NCBI GenBank assembly: GCA_002778455.1
Contig: PFCD01000001.1
Location: 1-53,444, forward strand
DNA length: 53,444 nucleotides
Direction of reading: 5' to 3'
DNA from: Candidatus Micrarchaeota archaeon CG10_big_fil_rev_8_21_14_0_10_45_29
Lineage (GTDB): Archaea; Micrarchaeota; Micrarchaeia; Anstonellales; Anstonellaceae
Shown: one piece after another, positions 9,978-20,011 of the stretch
Layout of the letters: each line of letters opens with the position of its first letter
Position numbering within the stretch: position 1 is the stretch's first letter
Made by a program: the position numbers and the translations under genes
Notes under the pieces: generated by a model
Seen by the model: the letters and a program-made list of their open reading frames with translations, nothing else
Database searches by the model: none
Told to the model about the DNA's origin: nothing

Positions 9978-10094
9978 TTTTTTTATCTTTTTTTATCTTT
10001 ATCTTCTTATTTTATTTTCTTAAGCCCTATTTTTTTACAGCTGATGATTTTTTCAAGTCAATTCTTTTATAAACTTTAAATCCCTTTTTCTTTT

Positions 10095-10694
10095 ATGGAA
10101 AAACATTCAAAAGAGGCATTGCCAAAAAAAAGCGGACTCTCAAAAAACATGAAAATAGGGCTTACTTTGGGCGCATTTGCAGCCGTATTAATTATCGCAT
10201 TCTTTATGCTTTCAGGCGGAGAGGACAATGTGGGGGCATTCACGGATTATCTTTACAACTCCCCTAAAAGCGCAATAATAATGGATTTAAGGGGCTCTCC
10301 CGGCGGGCAGGCAAATTCTAACATTTTGCAATGCGGGGTAAATTTAATTTCAGGCGGATTTTTCGCATCCGAGAATAAGGATTTGCTTGTTTATGCGTGT
10401 GACGAGAAAGGATGCATGGCTGCAAACACCAGCATATCAGATGATGAAACTTCTTCTCTTTCCGGCGAAGCAGCAACTGAAAACAAAACAATTGATGCAT
10501 CAGGCAACAGCACCATGGAAGAAAAAGCAGAGCCGCAATATATCTCATTTGACCAGGCGCTCTATAACATGCGCTCACGCGCCTACTTTCACATATTATA
10601 CGGAGAGGGAAAAAAGGAGTTTTTCCCGAATCATGTGGAAGTTTTTATGAATGAAACAACAGACCCCGCAAACTGCGATTTGAAAATAAGGTAA
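10095..10694 (+). CDS. Single-pass membrane protein resembling the C-terminal domain of the 7923-9977 product
   Basis: TM near residues 20-40; FTDYLYNSPKSAIIMD... CDEKGC...YFHILYGEGKKEFFPNHVEVF...CDLKI aligns by eye with FVYILEHSPSVYTAID... MFQLHYSAESHNPKFYTIYQKVADL...CEI. Confidence 0.6.
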   Translation: MEKHSKEALPKKSGLSKNMKIGLTLGAFAAVLIIAFFMLSGGEDNVGAFTDYLYNSPKSAIIMDLRGSPGGQANSNILQCGVNLISGGFFASENKDLLVYACDEKGCMAANTSISDDETSSLSGEAATENKTIDASGNSTMEEKAEPQYISFDQALYNMRSRAYFHILYGEGKKEFFPNHVEVFMNETTDPANCDLKIR

Positions 10695-10737
10695 TCTTCT
10701 TTTTAAAAAAATATTTTGCGCCCAAAAAAGGGCGCTT

Positions 10738-11082
10738 TTATTGATTTTTCGCCAGTTCCACCGACTTTTCTTCCACTGCCTTTTCTATTTCGCCCATTCT
10801 TTTCTCTGTGAGGGGCAGATTCTTCATAATCTCAAGCTGGGGGGTATCTGAGCATTTGTTGATAAATTCTTTTGCAACCTTGGACAGCTTCTTTTCCCTG
10901 ACTTTCTCATTTTCAAAACACCTGTAAAGTTTTGGATTTAAATCTGTGCCATATACAAATTCCATCAAGGTTCCAACCGCGTTTTTTTGCGCGTCTGGCA
11001 ATTTTAATATGTTCGCCCTTGCAGCATCCTGCATCTTCCCTAATTTCCTTATGCTTTTTACCGCCATACCAGTGCACCTCAT
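10738..11082 (-). CDS. Hypothetical protein
   Basis: 114-aa Lys/Glu-rich ORF in an otherwise unoccupied interval. Confidence 0.5.
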   Translation of the reverse strand: MRCTGMAVKSIRKLGKMQDAARANILKLPDAQKNAVGTLMEFVYGTDLNPKLYRCFENEKVREKKLSKVAKEFINKCSDTPQLEIMKNLPLTEKRMGEIEKAVEEKSVELAKNQ

Positions 11083-11164
11083 ACTCTTATTGCCTCAAAA
11101 AAGATAAAAAGCAGAGCAACCCCGCAAATTTAAAAATCTCTCACCCAAGAAAATATGCCTTTCC

Positions 11165-12382
11165 CTATTTATACCTCAAAAACGCGCCTATGCCGTAAAA
11201 GCTTTGAAAAAATTGCGCGCCCTCGCTGGTTTCTGTAGATACCATCTCAATTTTTGTGCCGGATGCATCAGCCAATTCTATTAAATTATCCTGCAAATCA
11301 TGCTCGCTTAGCACAATTATCTTCCTTCCATGCGCATCAACTTTTGGCAATTGCTCTCCCGCGCGCAAATTCATATATTTCTCCTCATCATCAATTTTTA
11401 CATGATATCTTTTCCACGCAAGCCCCTCTGATATGAGAAGGGTTGATGCCTGTTTGCTCTCAAGCGCTTTTCTCACATTTGCCTCACCGTAAGTTGCAAG
11501 CCCGCCGGAAACAACTTCCTTGATAAATTTGTCAATTATCTCTTTCTCAACAATTGCCTGCTGATTCTCTATGATTTTGCTTGATTGCGCCATCACTTCC
11601 CTAAGCCCGTGCTCGTCAGTATAGCCCGTATCAAGCACTCCGAGCACCTTTATCTGGTAATTGTATGGCTTCATTTTTGCAAAATCATGCTTTGCAGGGC
11701 CCGGCCCCCCGATTATTACCCCTTTTACAGTATTTACAAAATACCTGTCCATGGCTTCCCCTATTCTTTTGTAATAATATTCTATGCTCTCCTCTATGAG
11801 CCTGGCATATCGCGCCGCAGACTGCCCTCCTTTGCGAATTTTCGCGTGCGCCGTGGAATTGAGCCTTTGCAAAATTTTGATATTAGTGCCCCGCAAAAGC
11901 GCAATAGTGCACTCGCGCCCGTCAAGCACTACAAGCCCGTAAGAATCCTTTATGTCAAGCATCTGCTCAAGCGGCTCCAAAAAAAACTTAGAGTCGCACC
12001 TGTAAGTCTGAATTTTTAGAGGCTCCGGGGGGAAAATAGTAAATAGCTGTATATCTGTTTTTGAGGGGTTGTCCGAGACATTGCCGCAAAATATGGCAAT
12101 TCCGGATTCGGGCGCATTATGCCCGTAAGTTTTGAGATGGTGTATTATTCTCTCAAGCGCATCCATTACGCTCTTTCTTGTGCCCTTTGATTTTATGTTT
12201 GATGCCTGCCCTGCCTCCTCTTTTAATTTGTTTGAGGTTGCATGCACCTGCGCGCCGGATGGCATATACACTGAGATAAGCTCTGTGCCGCTTCCTCTCA
12301 TCTCTTTTAGGTGGTGAAGCTGCTTTTTTAGAAGATACATATTTCTTTTTCGCTCAGCCTCATCCTCTTTTTTTTGCTGCAT
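11165..12382 (-). CDS. prf1: Archaeal peptide chain release factor aRF1
   Basis: 405 aa with NIKS (SNIKSKGTRKSV) and GGQ (KIRKGGQSAARYARLIEE) motifs. Confidence 0.97.
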   Translation of the reverse strand: MQQKKEDEAERKRNMYLLKKQLHHLKEMRGSGTELISVYMPSGAQVHATSNKLKEEAGQASNIKSKGTRKSVMDALERIIHHLKTYGHNAPESGIAIFCGNVSDNPSKTDIQLFTIFPPEPLKIQTYRCDSKFFLEPLEQMLDIKDSYGLVVLDGRECTIALLRGTNIKILQRLNSTAHAKIRKGGQSAARYARLIEESIEYYYKRIGEAMDRYFVNTVKGVIIGGPGPAKHDFAKMKPYNYQIKVLGVLDTGYTDEHGLREVMAQSSKIIENQQAIVEKEIIDKFIKEVVSGGLATYGEANVRKALESKQASTLLISEGLAWKRYHVKIDDEEKYMNLRAGEQLPKVDAHGRKIIVLSEHDLQDNLIELADASGTKIEMVSTETSEGAQFFQSFYGIGAFLRYK

Positions 12383-12437
12383 TAAAATTTCACCTTATAT
12401 ACACTACTTATGAAAATGGCATTTTTTATAATGGTAG

Positions 12438-13016
12438 CTACAGGAAGAATTCGACTTTGCCGGTGCTCATGGAATAATATGCTCCCACTATTTTGAGCTT
12501 TTTCTCATCCATAATTCGCTTTATTATCCTGCTTTTTTTAGGTATTGCTTTTACTGTCTCTTTTACATTATCCACTATGCACTTTGTAACATCATAGCTG
12601 TCTTTCTCTGCCGTCGGAGCAATAGCTTTTACGATGCTGCTTATATGCCCCTCATCGCTCTTTCCTTTGCACCCGCATGTGGCGCCAACCGCGCCGCATC
12701 CCTCATGCCCCATCACAACAAGCAGAGGGGTATGCAAATGCGCCGCACCATACTCAAGCGAGCCTAAGGTAATATCATCATCTGCAAGGTTTCCTGCATT
12801 TTTTACGGTAAATATCTCCCCCAAATTTGCGTCAAATATATAATTTGCAATTATCCTTGAGTCCGCGCACGCAAGCACCGTAACAAAAGGGTGCTGCCCG
12901 GAAATAAGCTCCATCCTTCTTGCGGTGTAATCCTTTTTTGAGGGGGAATTTTTCACAAACCTCCCGTTCCCCTCCTTTAGTTTTTTCAAAGATTCATCAG
13001 AATTCATAAATGCCAC
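12438..13016 (-). CDS. Beta-class carbonic anhydrase
   Basis: CADSR, HEGCGA and GSLEYGAAHL zinc-site motifs. Confidence 0.93.
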   Translation of the reverse strand: MAFMNSDESLKKLKEGNGRFVKNSPSKKDYTARRMELISGQHPFVTVLACADSRIIANYIFDANLGEIFTVKNAGNLADDDITLGSLEYGAAHLHTPLLVVMGHEGCGAVGATCGCKGKSDEGHISSIVKAIAPTAEKDSYDVTKCIVDNVKETVKAIPKKSRIIKRIMDEKKLKIVGAYYSMSTGKVEFFL

Positions 13017-13073
13017 CTCTTTTATGTTTCGGCTTCGAATATATTAACCTTTTTGGGCCGCGGCTGTTTTTTC

Positions 13074-15179
13074 CTATGGTGCCATTTTCCACTCAAGGCA
13101 ACTATTAAGCCCAAGGTCCTGCACCTCTTGCCTTGTGAAAAGATTCTCGTCTGTGAGGTAATAATCTTTTCGTGAATCATTTTTGAGTTTTTGCGGGGAT
13201 TTTGGAGACTTTTTCGGCAATTTGGTATATTGCCCGGTGTAAAAGTTTTCCATTCTTACTATTATCTCTATCTGCCCCTCAAGCCCCATCTTTTCAATCC
13301 ATTCCTTATACTGCGCAAGCTTTCTTCTCGCAGCCTCCTCAATTATAAGATTATTTATTTTCTCAGAGGAAAACTCTTCCCGGTATCCGTCTCCGAAATA
13401 TGTGTAAAGCCTCCCATAAATGTCTTTGGCCGCAGGCATGAGAATAAACTGCGAATCTGATGCCTGTTCAAGCACCCCTGAGTCAATTCCCCTTCTTATC
13501 ACCGCCCGCATCTTCTCCCGGTTGTCAATAAAAGTTTCAAATAAAAATTGCACAAGCGCCCTGTTTCCGCCTGTGCCGTGTTTGGTGGCGCCATTTGCCC
13601 GGTCTTGCAGGAATTCATCAAGCTCATCCACAAGAAACTGAGGCAAATACTCCTTTAGCACATTCACAGTCGTCACCGGCCCGCTTCCCCTGCGTATTTC
13701 TTGCATAAGGTTGCAGAAAAACTTGATGCTTCTTGTGTATTCTGAAAATCCCCCCTTATCATGCTCCAAATCATTTTGCAATATCTGCCAAAACCTCTCA
13801 AAACTTCTGTGTATTTGGTGCGCCGCACTCAAAAATCCGCATTGGTAATGGGGGGAAAATACAATCTGCTTCAAGCCCTCCTCTCCAACAAGATGGGCAA
13901 ATTCAAACTCTGTTAAAAATGCCGCCAAAACTTTCACGTCTCCCTCTTGCCGCGAATCATCGCATACGCATGTCTGGAATGACTTTTTAACTTCATTCAC
14001 TAGCTTTATGTCCTTCCAATTTTGCTCATACCAGAGGCTGTTTTGTGCACTGTCGATAAGCAGGGCGTATTTCCAAACCTTGCACGCCTTTTTATACCAT
14101 CCATTTTCGTTCCCATCCTGATTTTTCTCCCTCATCTGCGCCTTTATTTCTTCCCTTAGCTCGTTCCATGGGGCATATCCCTCGCAGTTTGCGGGGGTTT
14201 GAAGTTTTTCAATAAGCCCCCCTTCCCTATGCGCGATACTCATTATCTCCTCAAGTTCGGCATCACTTGCAGAAAGAAGGTTTCTAAGCTTTACAAACCT
14301 CCCTTTTTCATCAGTTGTTTTTATCCAGTCGGAAAACTTTATGGGCATTTTTTTGCTTCCATCTAGATTATCCTTCTCGCTGACTACCATCAGCCCGCCG
14401 GTAGCCTCATCAAACACGGTGCAAAGCATCCTGTATTTTGTGGTGCCTCCGTGGGCAGTATCGCTAATCTTAAGATGATCTGCATAATCTATATTCCCGA
14501 CAATCCCTGCCAAATGCCTTTTGAAGCTTAAGCGATGCCCTGTTGCCCTCCTCTTTGCCCTGTCAAAATCCCCTTCTCCCCCTTTTGAGCATTCTGCAAA
14601 AATTATGTATGGCGCCTGTGGCAAATTCGCGTGCTGGGCATGCTCAAGAAGGTAAAGTGCGTCTGCAATCTCATTTGCAACCTCAATCCCGGAACTCTCA
14701 TTGCAAAGAACTGATGAGTTGTGTGTGCACTGTATATCCTCATAATCTTTTGGGGTGGTAAGTTTTGCAAAAGTGCCGCCAAGGCTAATTCCATTTTCAA
14801 CAATCCGTTTTCCCCCTCCAAGAAGGTCTGCCCAATTAATATCATCTGAGCCAAGTATTTCCTGCGCGCAAGCCTGGTCCACACTCATGCTTTTGTAATT
14901 TTTTATTCTTGCAGGGTATTGCGCCCTCTCAATTTCCTGCCCTATCTTCTCGTCGCTGCATCCTGATTTTCTTGCCTCTCTCACAAATTCGGCCTGCATT
15001 TTTATGTTTTTTGTCCTATCCTGCTCAAAAATTTCATAAGAAGAATTTAATCCGTTTTTTTGGGCAATCCTCTCAAGAATAGCCGCAACATTGGCGCTGC
15101 GCGCCTCAGGATGCAAAATATCCCTCGCATTAAAAGCATTGCCTGTTTTTCCAATTTTGCGGTTAAATATTTTCCACAT
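13074..15179 (-). CDS. Large protein of unknown function
   Basis: ~700-aa ORF; start MWKIFNRKIGK at 15179 preferred over 15278 because of TATA-like sequence near 15220-15235; no family recognised. Confidence 0.75.
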   Translation of the reverse strand: MWKIFNRKIGKTGNAFNARDILHPEARSANVAAILERIAQKNGLNSSYEIFEQDRTKNIKMQAEFVREARKSGCSDEKIGQEIERAQYPARIKNYKSMSVDQACAQEILGSDDINWADLLGGGKRIVENGISLGGTFAKLTTPKDYEDIQCTHNSSVLCNESSGIEVANEIADALYLLEHAQHANLPQAPYIIFAECSKGGEGDFDRAKRRATGHRLSFKRHLAGIVGNIDYADHLKISDTAHGGTTKYRMLCTVFDEATGGLMVVSEKDNLDGSKKMPIKFSDWIKTTDEKGRFVKLRNLLSASDAELEEIMSIAHREGGLIEKLQTPANCEGYAPWNELREEIKAQMREKNQDGNENGWYKKACKVWKYALLIDSAQNSLWYEQNWKDIKLVNEVKKSFQTCVCDDSRQEGDVKVLAAFLTEFEFAHLVGEEGLKQIVFSPHYQCGFLSAAHQIHRSFERFWQILQNDLEHDKGGFSEYTRSIKFFCNLMQEIRRGSGPVTTVNVLKEYLPQFLVDELDEFLQDRANGATKHGTGGNRALVQFLFETFIDNREKMRAVIRRGIDSGVLEQASDSQFILMPAAKDIYGRLYTYFGDGYREEFSSEKINNLIIEEAARRKLAQYKEWIEKMGLEGQIEIIVRMENFYTGQYTKLPKKSPKSPQKLKNDSRKDYYLTDENLFTRQEVQDLGLNSCLEWKMAP

Positions 15180-15399
15180 AAATTTGCCCCTTTCATCTCC
15201 TCGTATGTTATAATATATGGATAAACATATATTTAAACCCATCTCTTTTAAACCCCTGCCCCTCCCTGTGCCTGCCATTAACCTTTATTGGGCATGGGAA
15301 CTCTTCAGGCAAAATTTTTGCCTCAAAGCAAAAACCGCCCTTTCACAATTTTCTTCTGGCGGCTAAAGCAATGTAAAATTATTTATGCCTGCCAAACCC

Positions 15400-17157
15400 T
15401 TAAATTCCTTTCCTGCCACCCAATTCTGAAATTTTCACGCCTAAAAATATTATGCACACAAAAAATATCCCGCCAACAAAAATATTTGCAAGCTTATTTT
15501 CCATAATCCCCCTCTCCTCCACCTGCACGCTTATAGGGCTGCTTGAAATCCTTTGCGCAACACGCAGCATCCCCTCCTCCATCGACGCCCCAAGCGAGAG
15601 AACCCCGTATCCTTCGCTTATTGAGCGGTTTTCTCCGGAGGCAGAATATGCTCCATATATTCCCTGCGACTGGTAGGTGCGCCCCCATAAAGTGGAAAAT
15701 TCCTCTTTCATAAGTGCTTTAGTGTAATTTTCAATATCAGGCAAATCCTTTGCACTCTCGGATTCCTGCGTCCCTCTTGCATATGAAATATCATAAATTG
15801 CAGCCAGATATTTCCCTTTTTGCATAGAGGAATTTGCAAGAGAGAGGTGGTGCATGGCATCCGCATCAGGCAAAAAAGAGTTGCCAATTTCTTTTTGCGC
15901 CTGTTCAAGCATATCCTGCGCAAGGGGCGCCAAAGCACTTTGGTTTATTCTCTCCCCCCTCTCCTCTTTTGCCTGCCTTTTTATATAATACGCAGCTTCG
16001 CACCAACCTTTTGCATAATACACCTCGCGCAAAGCCAAATATTTCCCTTCCTGTGAATCCAGCCCATTCTCTATTTTTTTTATTTCATCAAGCTTTTCTT
16101 CTGCCCACGCAACCCTTGCATCCGCACCAGCAACCCACTCAAAATTCTTCTCTGTTGGCTCAACTTCGGGCTGGGAGGCAAGGCACCCTTCCACATCCAA
16201 AATCTCTTTTTGCAAATCCAGCTTTTGCGGCGGAATTGAGAGAAACGCCGCATCAATTTGTGATAAAAATGCGTTGTTGGCAGCAGTATAAGCATAGCCC
16301 ATATCTATTATTTTCCCATTTTTCTCAAATTCCTGCTCAAAATATGATGCATACTCTGCCAAAGCCCCTTCTCTCTGCATTATTATTTTTGCATATAATT
16401 GGGAGTTTATTCCTTTTGCAACTTCGGCAAATTTTGTATCCAGCAAATTCATTTCCCTTCGCGGCAAGTTTGGCGCAATTTCTTTTGCTTCAAGCTCAAA
16501 TTTTTGTGAAAATTTTTCCCCTTCTTTAGAGGTTGCAACATCATATGCCTCTTTTAGCGTCTTTGCCTCAAAAGGCGCAATATCATACTTTTCCCCAAGC
16601 TTTGAGAGCAAAATATTATCATATATTTGCTGTTTTGGAGTAATTATTATGTGCATTCCGCTTCTTGCGCTTGCCTGCGCCTTGTCAATTATTCCTCCCA
16701 CTGCTCCCGCCATTCCCCCAGGCAAAATTTCCCCTGTAATGGCAACATCATGGCGCAATTCTTTTGCCTCAAGCGCGGCAGTTAATGCAACAGCCATGGC
16801 AACCCCCGCAGAAGGGCCGTCCACCGCAGGAGTATTCCCGTCATCAAAGAACGAGAAATACACATCGCATTTTTCCCTCTCCCCCCCTGAAAGCAAAAAC
16901 GCCTGCCTCACAGCCTCCTCTTGCGAGAGCTGAGTGGATATTCCCACAGCAGGGCTTATTTGCGTAAAAACCTTGCCGCTTCCAGGGAGGGTGTGCACAC
17001 TAACATTAAGAAGCCCTCCCTCCTGCCCGCTAACAACCGCAGGCACAGGCACTGTGGCAAATGCCTCCTGGCACGCAAAAGAGAAAGACGCCAAAATAGA
17101 GAGCATAATTGCCGCAAGCATTATTTTTTGCATATTTGTAAAATAGGGGTTGTGCAT
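15400..17157 (-). CDS. Secreted Lon-like (S16) protease domain protein lacking AAA module
   Basis: Signal peptide MLAAIMLSILASFSFA; catalytic Ser in DGPSAGVAMAVAL and Lys in GAVGGIIDKAQAS; long helical C-terminus and terminal TM. Confidence 0.85.
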   Translation of the reverse strand: MHNPYFTNMQKIMLAAIMLSILASFSFACQEAFATVPVPAVVSGQEGGLLNVSVHTLPGSGKVFTQISPAVGISTQLSQEEAVRQAFLLSGGEREKCDVYFSFFDDGNTPAVDGPSAGVAMAVALTAALEAKELRHDVAITGEILPGGMAGAVGGIIDKAQASARSGMHIIITPKQQIYDNILLSKLGEKYDIAPFEAKTLKEAYDVATSKEGEKFSQKFELEAKEIAPNLPRREMNLLDTKFAEVAKGINSQLYAKIIMQREGALAEYASYFEQEFEKNGKIIDMGYAYTAANNAFLSQIDAAFLSIPPQKLDLQKEILDVEGCLASQPEVEPTEKNFEWVAGADARVAWAEEKLDEIKKIENGLDSQEGKYLALREVYYAKGWCEAAYYIKRQAKEERGERINQSALAPLAQDMLEQAQKEIGNSFLPDADAMHHLSLANSSMQKGKYLAAIYDISYARGTQESESAKDLPDIENYTKALMKEEFSTLWGRTYQSQGIYGAYSASGENRSISEGYGVLSLGASMEEGMLRVAQRISSSPISVQVEERGIMENKLANIFVGGIFFVCIIFLGVKISELGGRKGI

Positions 17158-17190
17158 TTAATAATAATCCCCCAAATCCCTCCCTAAACC

Positions 17191-17302
17191 GCAGGGGGGA
17201 CTTGCCGTCCCCCCTTCAGTTTTAGGTTCTCTGAAGTGCTCCGCACTTCTGAACCCCAAGACGCTTCGCGTCTTGTAGGGTTTAATCCTGATTCCCCCCT
17301 GC
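17191..17302. repeat. Intergenic nested hairpin array
   Basis: GGGGGGAC-TTGCC-GTCCCCCC (17194-17214), GAAGTGC-TCC-GCACTTC (17233-17249), CAAGACGC-TTC-GCGTCTTG (17257-17275), enclosed by GCAGGGGGG/CCCCCCTGC (17191-17199/17294-17302). Confidence 0.8.
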
Positions 17303-17446
17303 CGCAAGGCAAAATTCCTTCAGGCATTTTTTGCAGAGGTTTTTTTAGGCAAAATGCAGTTTTTTGATTAAAATAAGCTCTTTTTGGCGCAAACTCTCCC
17401 TGCATAGCATTTAAAAATTTCCATCAACAATGTATTTTCGAGTTAT

Positions 17447-18070
17447 ATGGTGTGGAAAAGCATAATCAGCTTTCTAAAGAAGCTTCTTTTCAGAAAGAAA
17501 AACGTCAAGCTCGGCTTTTATGGCAGTACCAATGTCGGCAAAACCACGCTTGCAAACCGCATGGCGGTTGATTTGGTGGGGGATGCAGTCGGCTCAGTTT
17601 CCCCTGTGCCTCATGAAACCCGCGCAGTTATCAGCAAAGAGCAGGTAGAGCTTCGCACAGGCGGCTACTCTCTTGTAATGAATATTTTGGATATGCCCGG
17701 AATTGCAGTAAAAGTGGATTACCGGGACTTTATGGAATACGGGCTTGGCAAAAAAGAGGCGCAAACGCGCGCAAAAGAGGCAACACGCGGCATAGTGGAG
17801 GCAATAAAATACCTCGAGGACGTGGATGCGGCGCTAGTAGTGGTGGATTCCACCGAAGACCCGTATAACCAGATTAACATTACTTTGCTTGGCAATTTGG
17901 AGGCAAAGAATATTCCTTTTGTAATAGTTGCAAACAAGATAGATTTGCCGGGCGCAAACACAAAAAGAGTGCGCGAGGTTTTCCCGCATTACCCTGTAGT
18001 TGAGGTATCTGCAGCTACGGGGGAGAATATGGAAAATTTGTATGACGAGCTTGCAATACATCTACTTTAG
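17447..18070 (+). CDS. Small Era/Der-like GTP-binding protein
   Basis: G1 GSTNVGKTT, G3 DMPG, G4 NKID, G5 SAATGE. Confidence 0.92.
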   Translation: MVWKSIISFLKKLLFRKKNVKLGFYGSTNVGKTTLANRMAVDLVGDAVGSVSPVPHETRAVISKEQVELRTGGYSLVMNILDMPGIAVKVDYRDFMEYGLGKKEAQTRAKEATRGIVEAIKYLEDVDAALVVVDSTEDPYNQINITLLGNLEAKNIPFVIVANKIDLPGANTKRVREVFPHYPVVEVSAATGENMENLYDELAIHLL

Positions 18071-18214
18071 AAGGAGCCACCAGCATATCACAAGCTTGCC
18101 CCTTTCTAAACCTCCCGCATGTCACAAGCTTTCGCACACATAGTTCGCGATTACTCGCTCGCTATATGTGCTCACTCCCTTCTGCTTATATACTTTTATT
18201 TGCAACATATTTGC

Positions 18215-18844
18215 ATGCACATCTGCTTAAAATGCGGAAGAGCCGCCCAATCCGTCGATGAAATAACCGAAGGCTGCACCTGCGGCTCAAAGGTGTTTGT
18301 ATTCAAAAGGGAGGCAAAGCCCATAAAGGCAAACCCGCCGGCAACTCCCCCTGCAAAAGAGAATCATCCTGCAGAAGATAAAATTCAAATAGCAGAAAAT
18401 GCAAAAAAACCCGCAGAAGGCATGCAAAAATCCCCTGAAGAAGCCCCTTCTGAAGACAAGCCTGCCTCTCCCCTTAAACACCCTGAAAACCCTGTTTCAA
18501 AAGATTCTTTATCTCCGGCAAGCAACATTTATCCTCCTCTCGCGGCAAAGGATGAGCCAAAAAAAGCCCCTTCTTCTGTCGCATCCGCAATTTTGAGCGA
18601 GGAGCCAATTGATGACGAGCCGGGATATGATTATTCTGAAGTTTGGCTTTCCAAAGGCGCGAAAATATCTGCAGCCGAGCCCGGTTCCCAGGTGGAAAAC
18701 ATAAAGCAGGTAAGAAGCGGCGTATTTGAGGTTGATTTGCTGGGAGTAAAGTCAGGCCCCTTGGTAGTAAAGGATGAGGACGGGGTATATTATGTGCGCC
18801 TTCCCTTCTCCCAGCCCCAGCTCTCGGATGATGGAAAACTTTAG
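18215..18844 (+). CDS. Zn-ribbon domain protein with low-complexity linker
   Basis: MHICLKCGRAAQSVDEITEGCTCGSKVFVF zinc ribbon, Pro/Lys/Glu-rich linker, conserved C-terminal region; start moved to ATG 18215. Confidence 0.8.
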   Translation: MHICLKCGRAAQSVDEITEGCTCGSKVFVFKREAKPIKANPPATPPAKENHPAEDKIQIAENAKKPAEGMQKSPEEAPSEDKPASPLKHPENPVSKDSLSPASNIYPPLAAKDEPKKAPSSVASAILSEEPIDDEPGYDYSEVWLSKGAKISAAEPGSQVENIKQVRSGVFEVDLLGVKSGPLVVKDEDGVYYVRLPFSQPQLSDDGKL

Positions 18845-18908
18845 AAAAAATAATAAATAAACTTCTTTCACGCCCAATTTTTGTTATGCGCCAAAAAATT
18901 TCTTTCCA

Positions 18909-19319
18909 CTACACATCAAAAAGAATTTCAATTATGCATTCTCCTTCTCTTTCCTCAACTTTTGCGCCATGATGCGTAACTGCCTTTATGTCGTCCTCTC
19001 TTTGCGCCCTCTCACCCATAACAACCGCCTTTATTTTAAGGGGCTTTTGGGAAAATTCAATTATTTTTATTTTTGAAGGCAATATCCCCCTAATCTCGCT
19101 CTCTGACAAAACGGATGAGAGAAAATAAACCGCCAATTCCTTCTTATTTGAGGCGCTCTCCTCTATTTCAAACTCCTTATCTGTTTTTGCGCCTTTTCCC
19201 CCAAGCACCTCAAACATTGCCAATGCCGCCTGCTCCAGCGCCTGTGGGAATTCCTCGCCCCATGCGCGCACCGCTATGTCTGCGGTGTGGTTAACAAATT
19301 CATATCCTGCCTTTTTCAT
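18909..19319 (-). CDS. Archease
   Basis: YEFVNHTADIAVRAWG... typical archease N-terminus, 136 aa. Confidence 0.95.
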   Translation of the reverse strand: MKKAGYEFVNHTADIAVRAWGEEFPQALEQAALAMFEVLGGKGAKTDKEFEIEESASNKKELAVYFLSSVLSESEIRGILPSKIKIIEFSQKPLKIKAVVMGERAQREDDIKAVTHHGAKVEEREGECIIEILFDV

Positions 19320-19391
19320 AAGATAACTATCCTTTTCAAATTTAAAAAACAGCCTGCATAAAAAATTTCTTAAAATAAAATAATAAGGGGT

Positions 19392-19889
19392 TTAATCCCC
19401 CTTTCTCTCGCCCAGCATTTTATCAAGCATAAGAAGGGCAGAAATATTTCCTTTCGCCATCTCAAGCTTTTTTACAATATCCCGGGTGCTTTTTTCCTCC
19501 TCTATCTGCTCATTCACAAACCAGTCCAAAAATGACAATGCTTCCGGGTCATTGTGCTTGTTTGCCAAATCCACCAATTCATGTATGCATTTTGTAATAT
19601 ATTTCTCATGCTCATACGCCGCTTCAAATACTCCCAGCGGAGTATTGGGCGCCGCCTTTGGCTTATCTATTTTCTCAAACGCAATTTTTGCATTCCTGTC
19701 CGCCAAGTGAGTATAAAATTTCATGGCATGCTCAAGCTCCTCATCCCCCTGCACGCGAAGCCATTTTGCCATTCCCTTCAAATCCATCGCCTCGCACTGC
19801 GCCGAGAGAGCCAAATAAATATATGCCGATTCGTTTTCTTTTCCCATTTGCTCGTTGAACGCCTTTTGCATTATTGTTTTCATTTCCAT
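19392..19889 (-). CDS. Ferritin-like iron storage protein
   Basis: 165-aa four-helix protein with ENESAYIYLALSAQCE and DEELEHAMKF ferroxidase ligands. Confidence 0.95.
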   Translation of the reverse strand: MEMKTIMQKAFNEQMGKENESAYIYLALSAQCEAMDLKGMAKWLRVQGDEELEHAMKFYTHLADRNAKIAFEKIDKPKAAPNTPLGVFEAAYEHEKYITKCIHELVDLANKHNDPEALSFLDWFVNEQIEEEKSTRDIVKKLEMAKGNISALLMLDKMLGERKGD

Positions 19890-20011
19890 ATTAACACCTT
19901 TTAGTTTAGATAAACACCGCTTTTGTGCTTATAAAATTAACCCAAGCCCTTAATGAGAATGAAATATGCCCAACAGGACAATTTTTAACCTGCATCTGCC
20001 CTGTTTTGCAT

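Noticed and set aside
15834-16529. 231-aa plus ORF inside the lon-like gene
   Set aside because: Antisense to a motif-supported S16 protease; His/Pro/Leu-rich composition typical of a shadow ORF.
17191-17302. Possible CRISPR array
   Set aside because: The hairpins differ in sequence and have no regular repeat-spacer periodicity; no cas genes are in the window.
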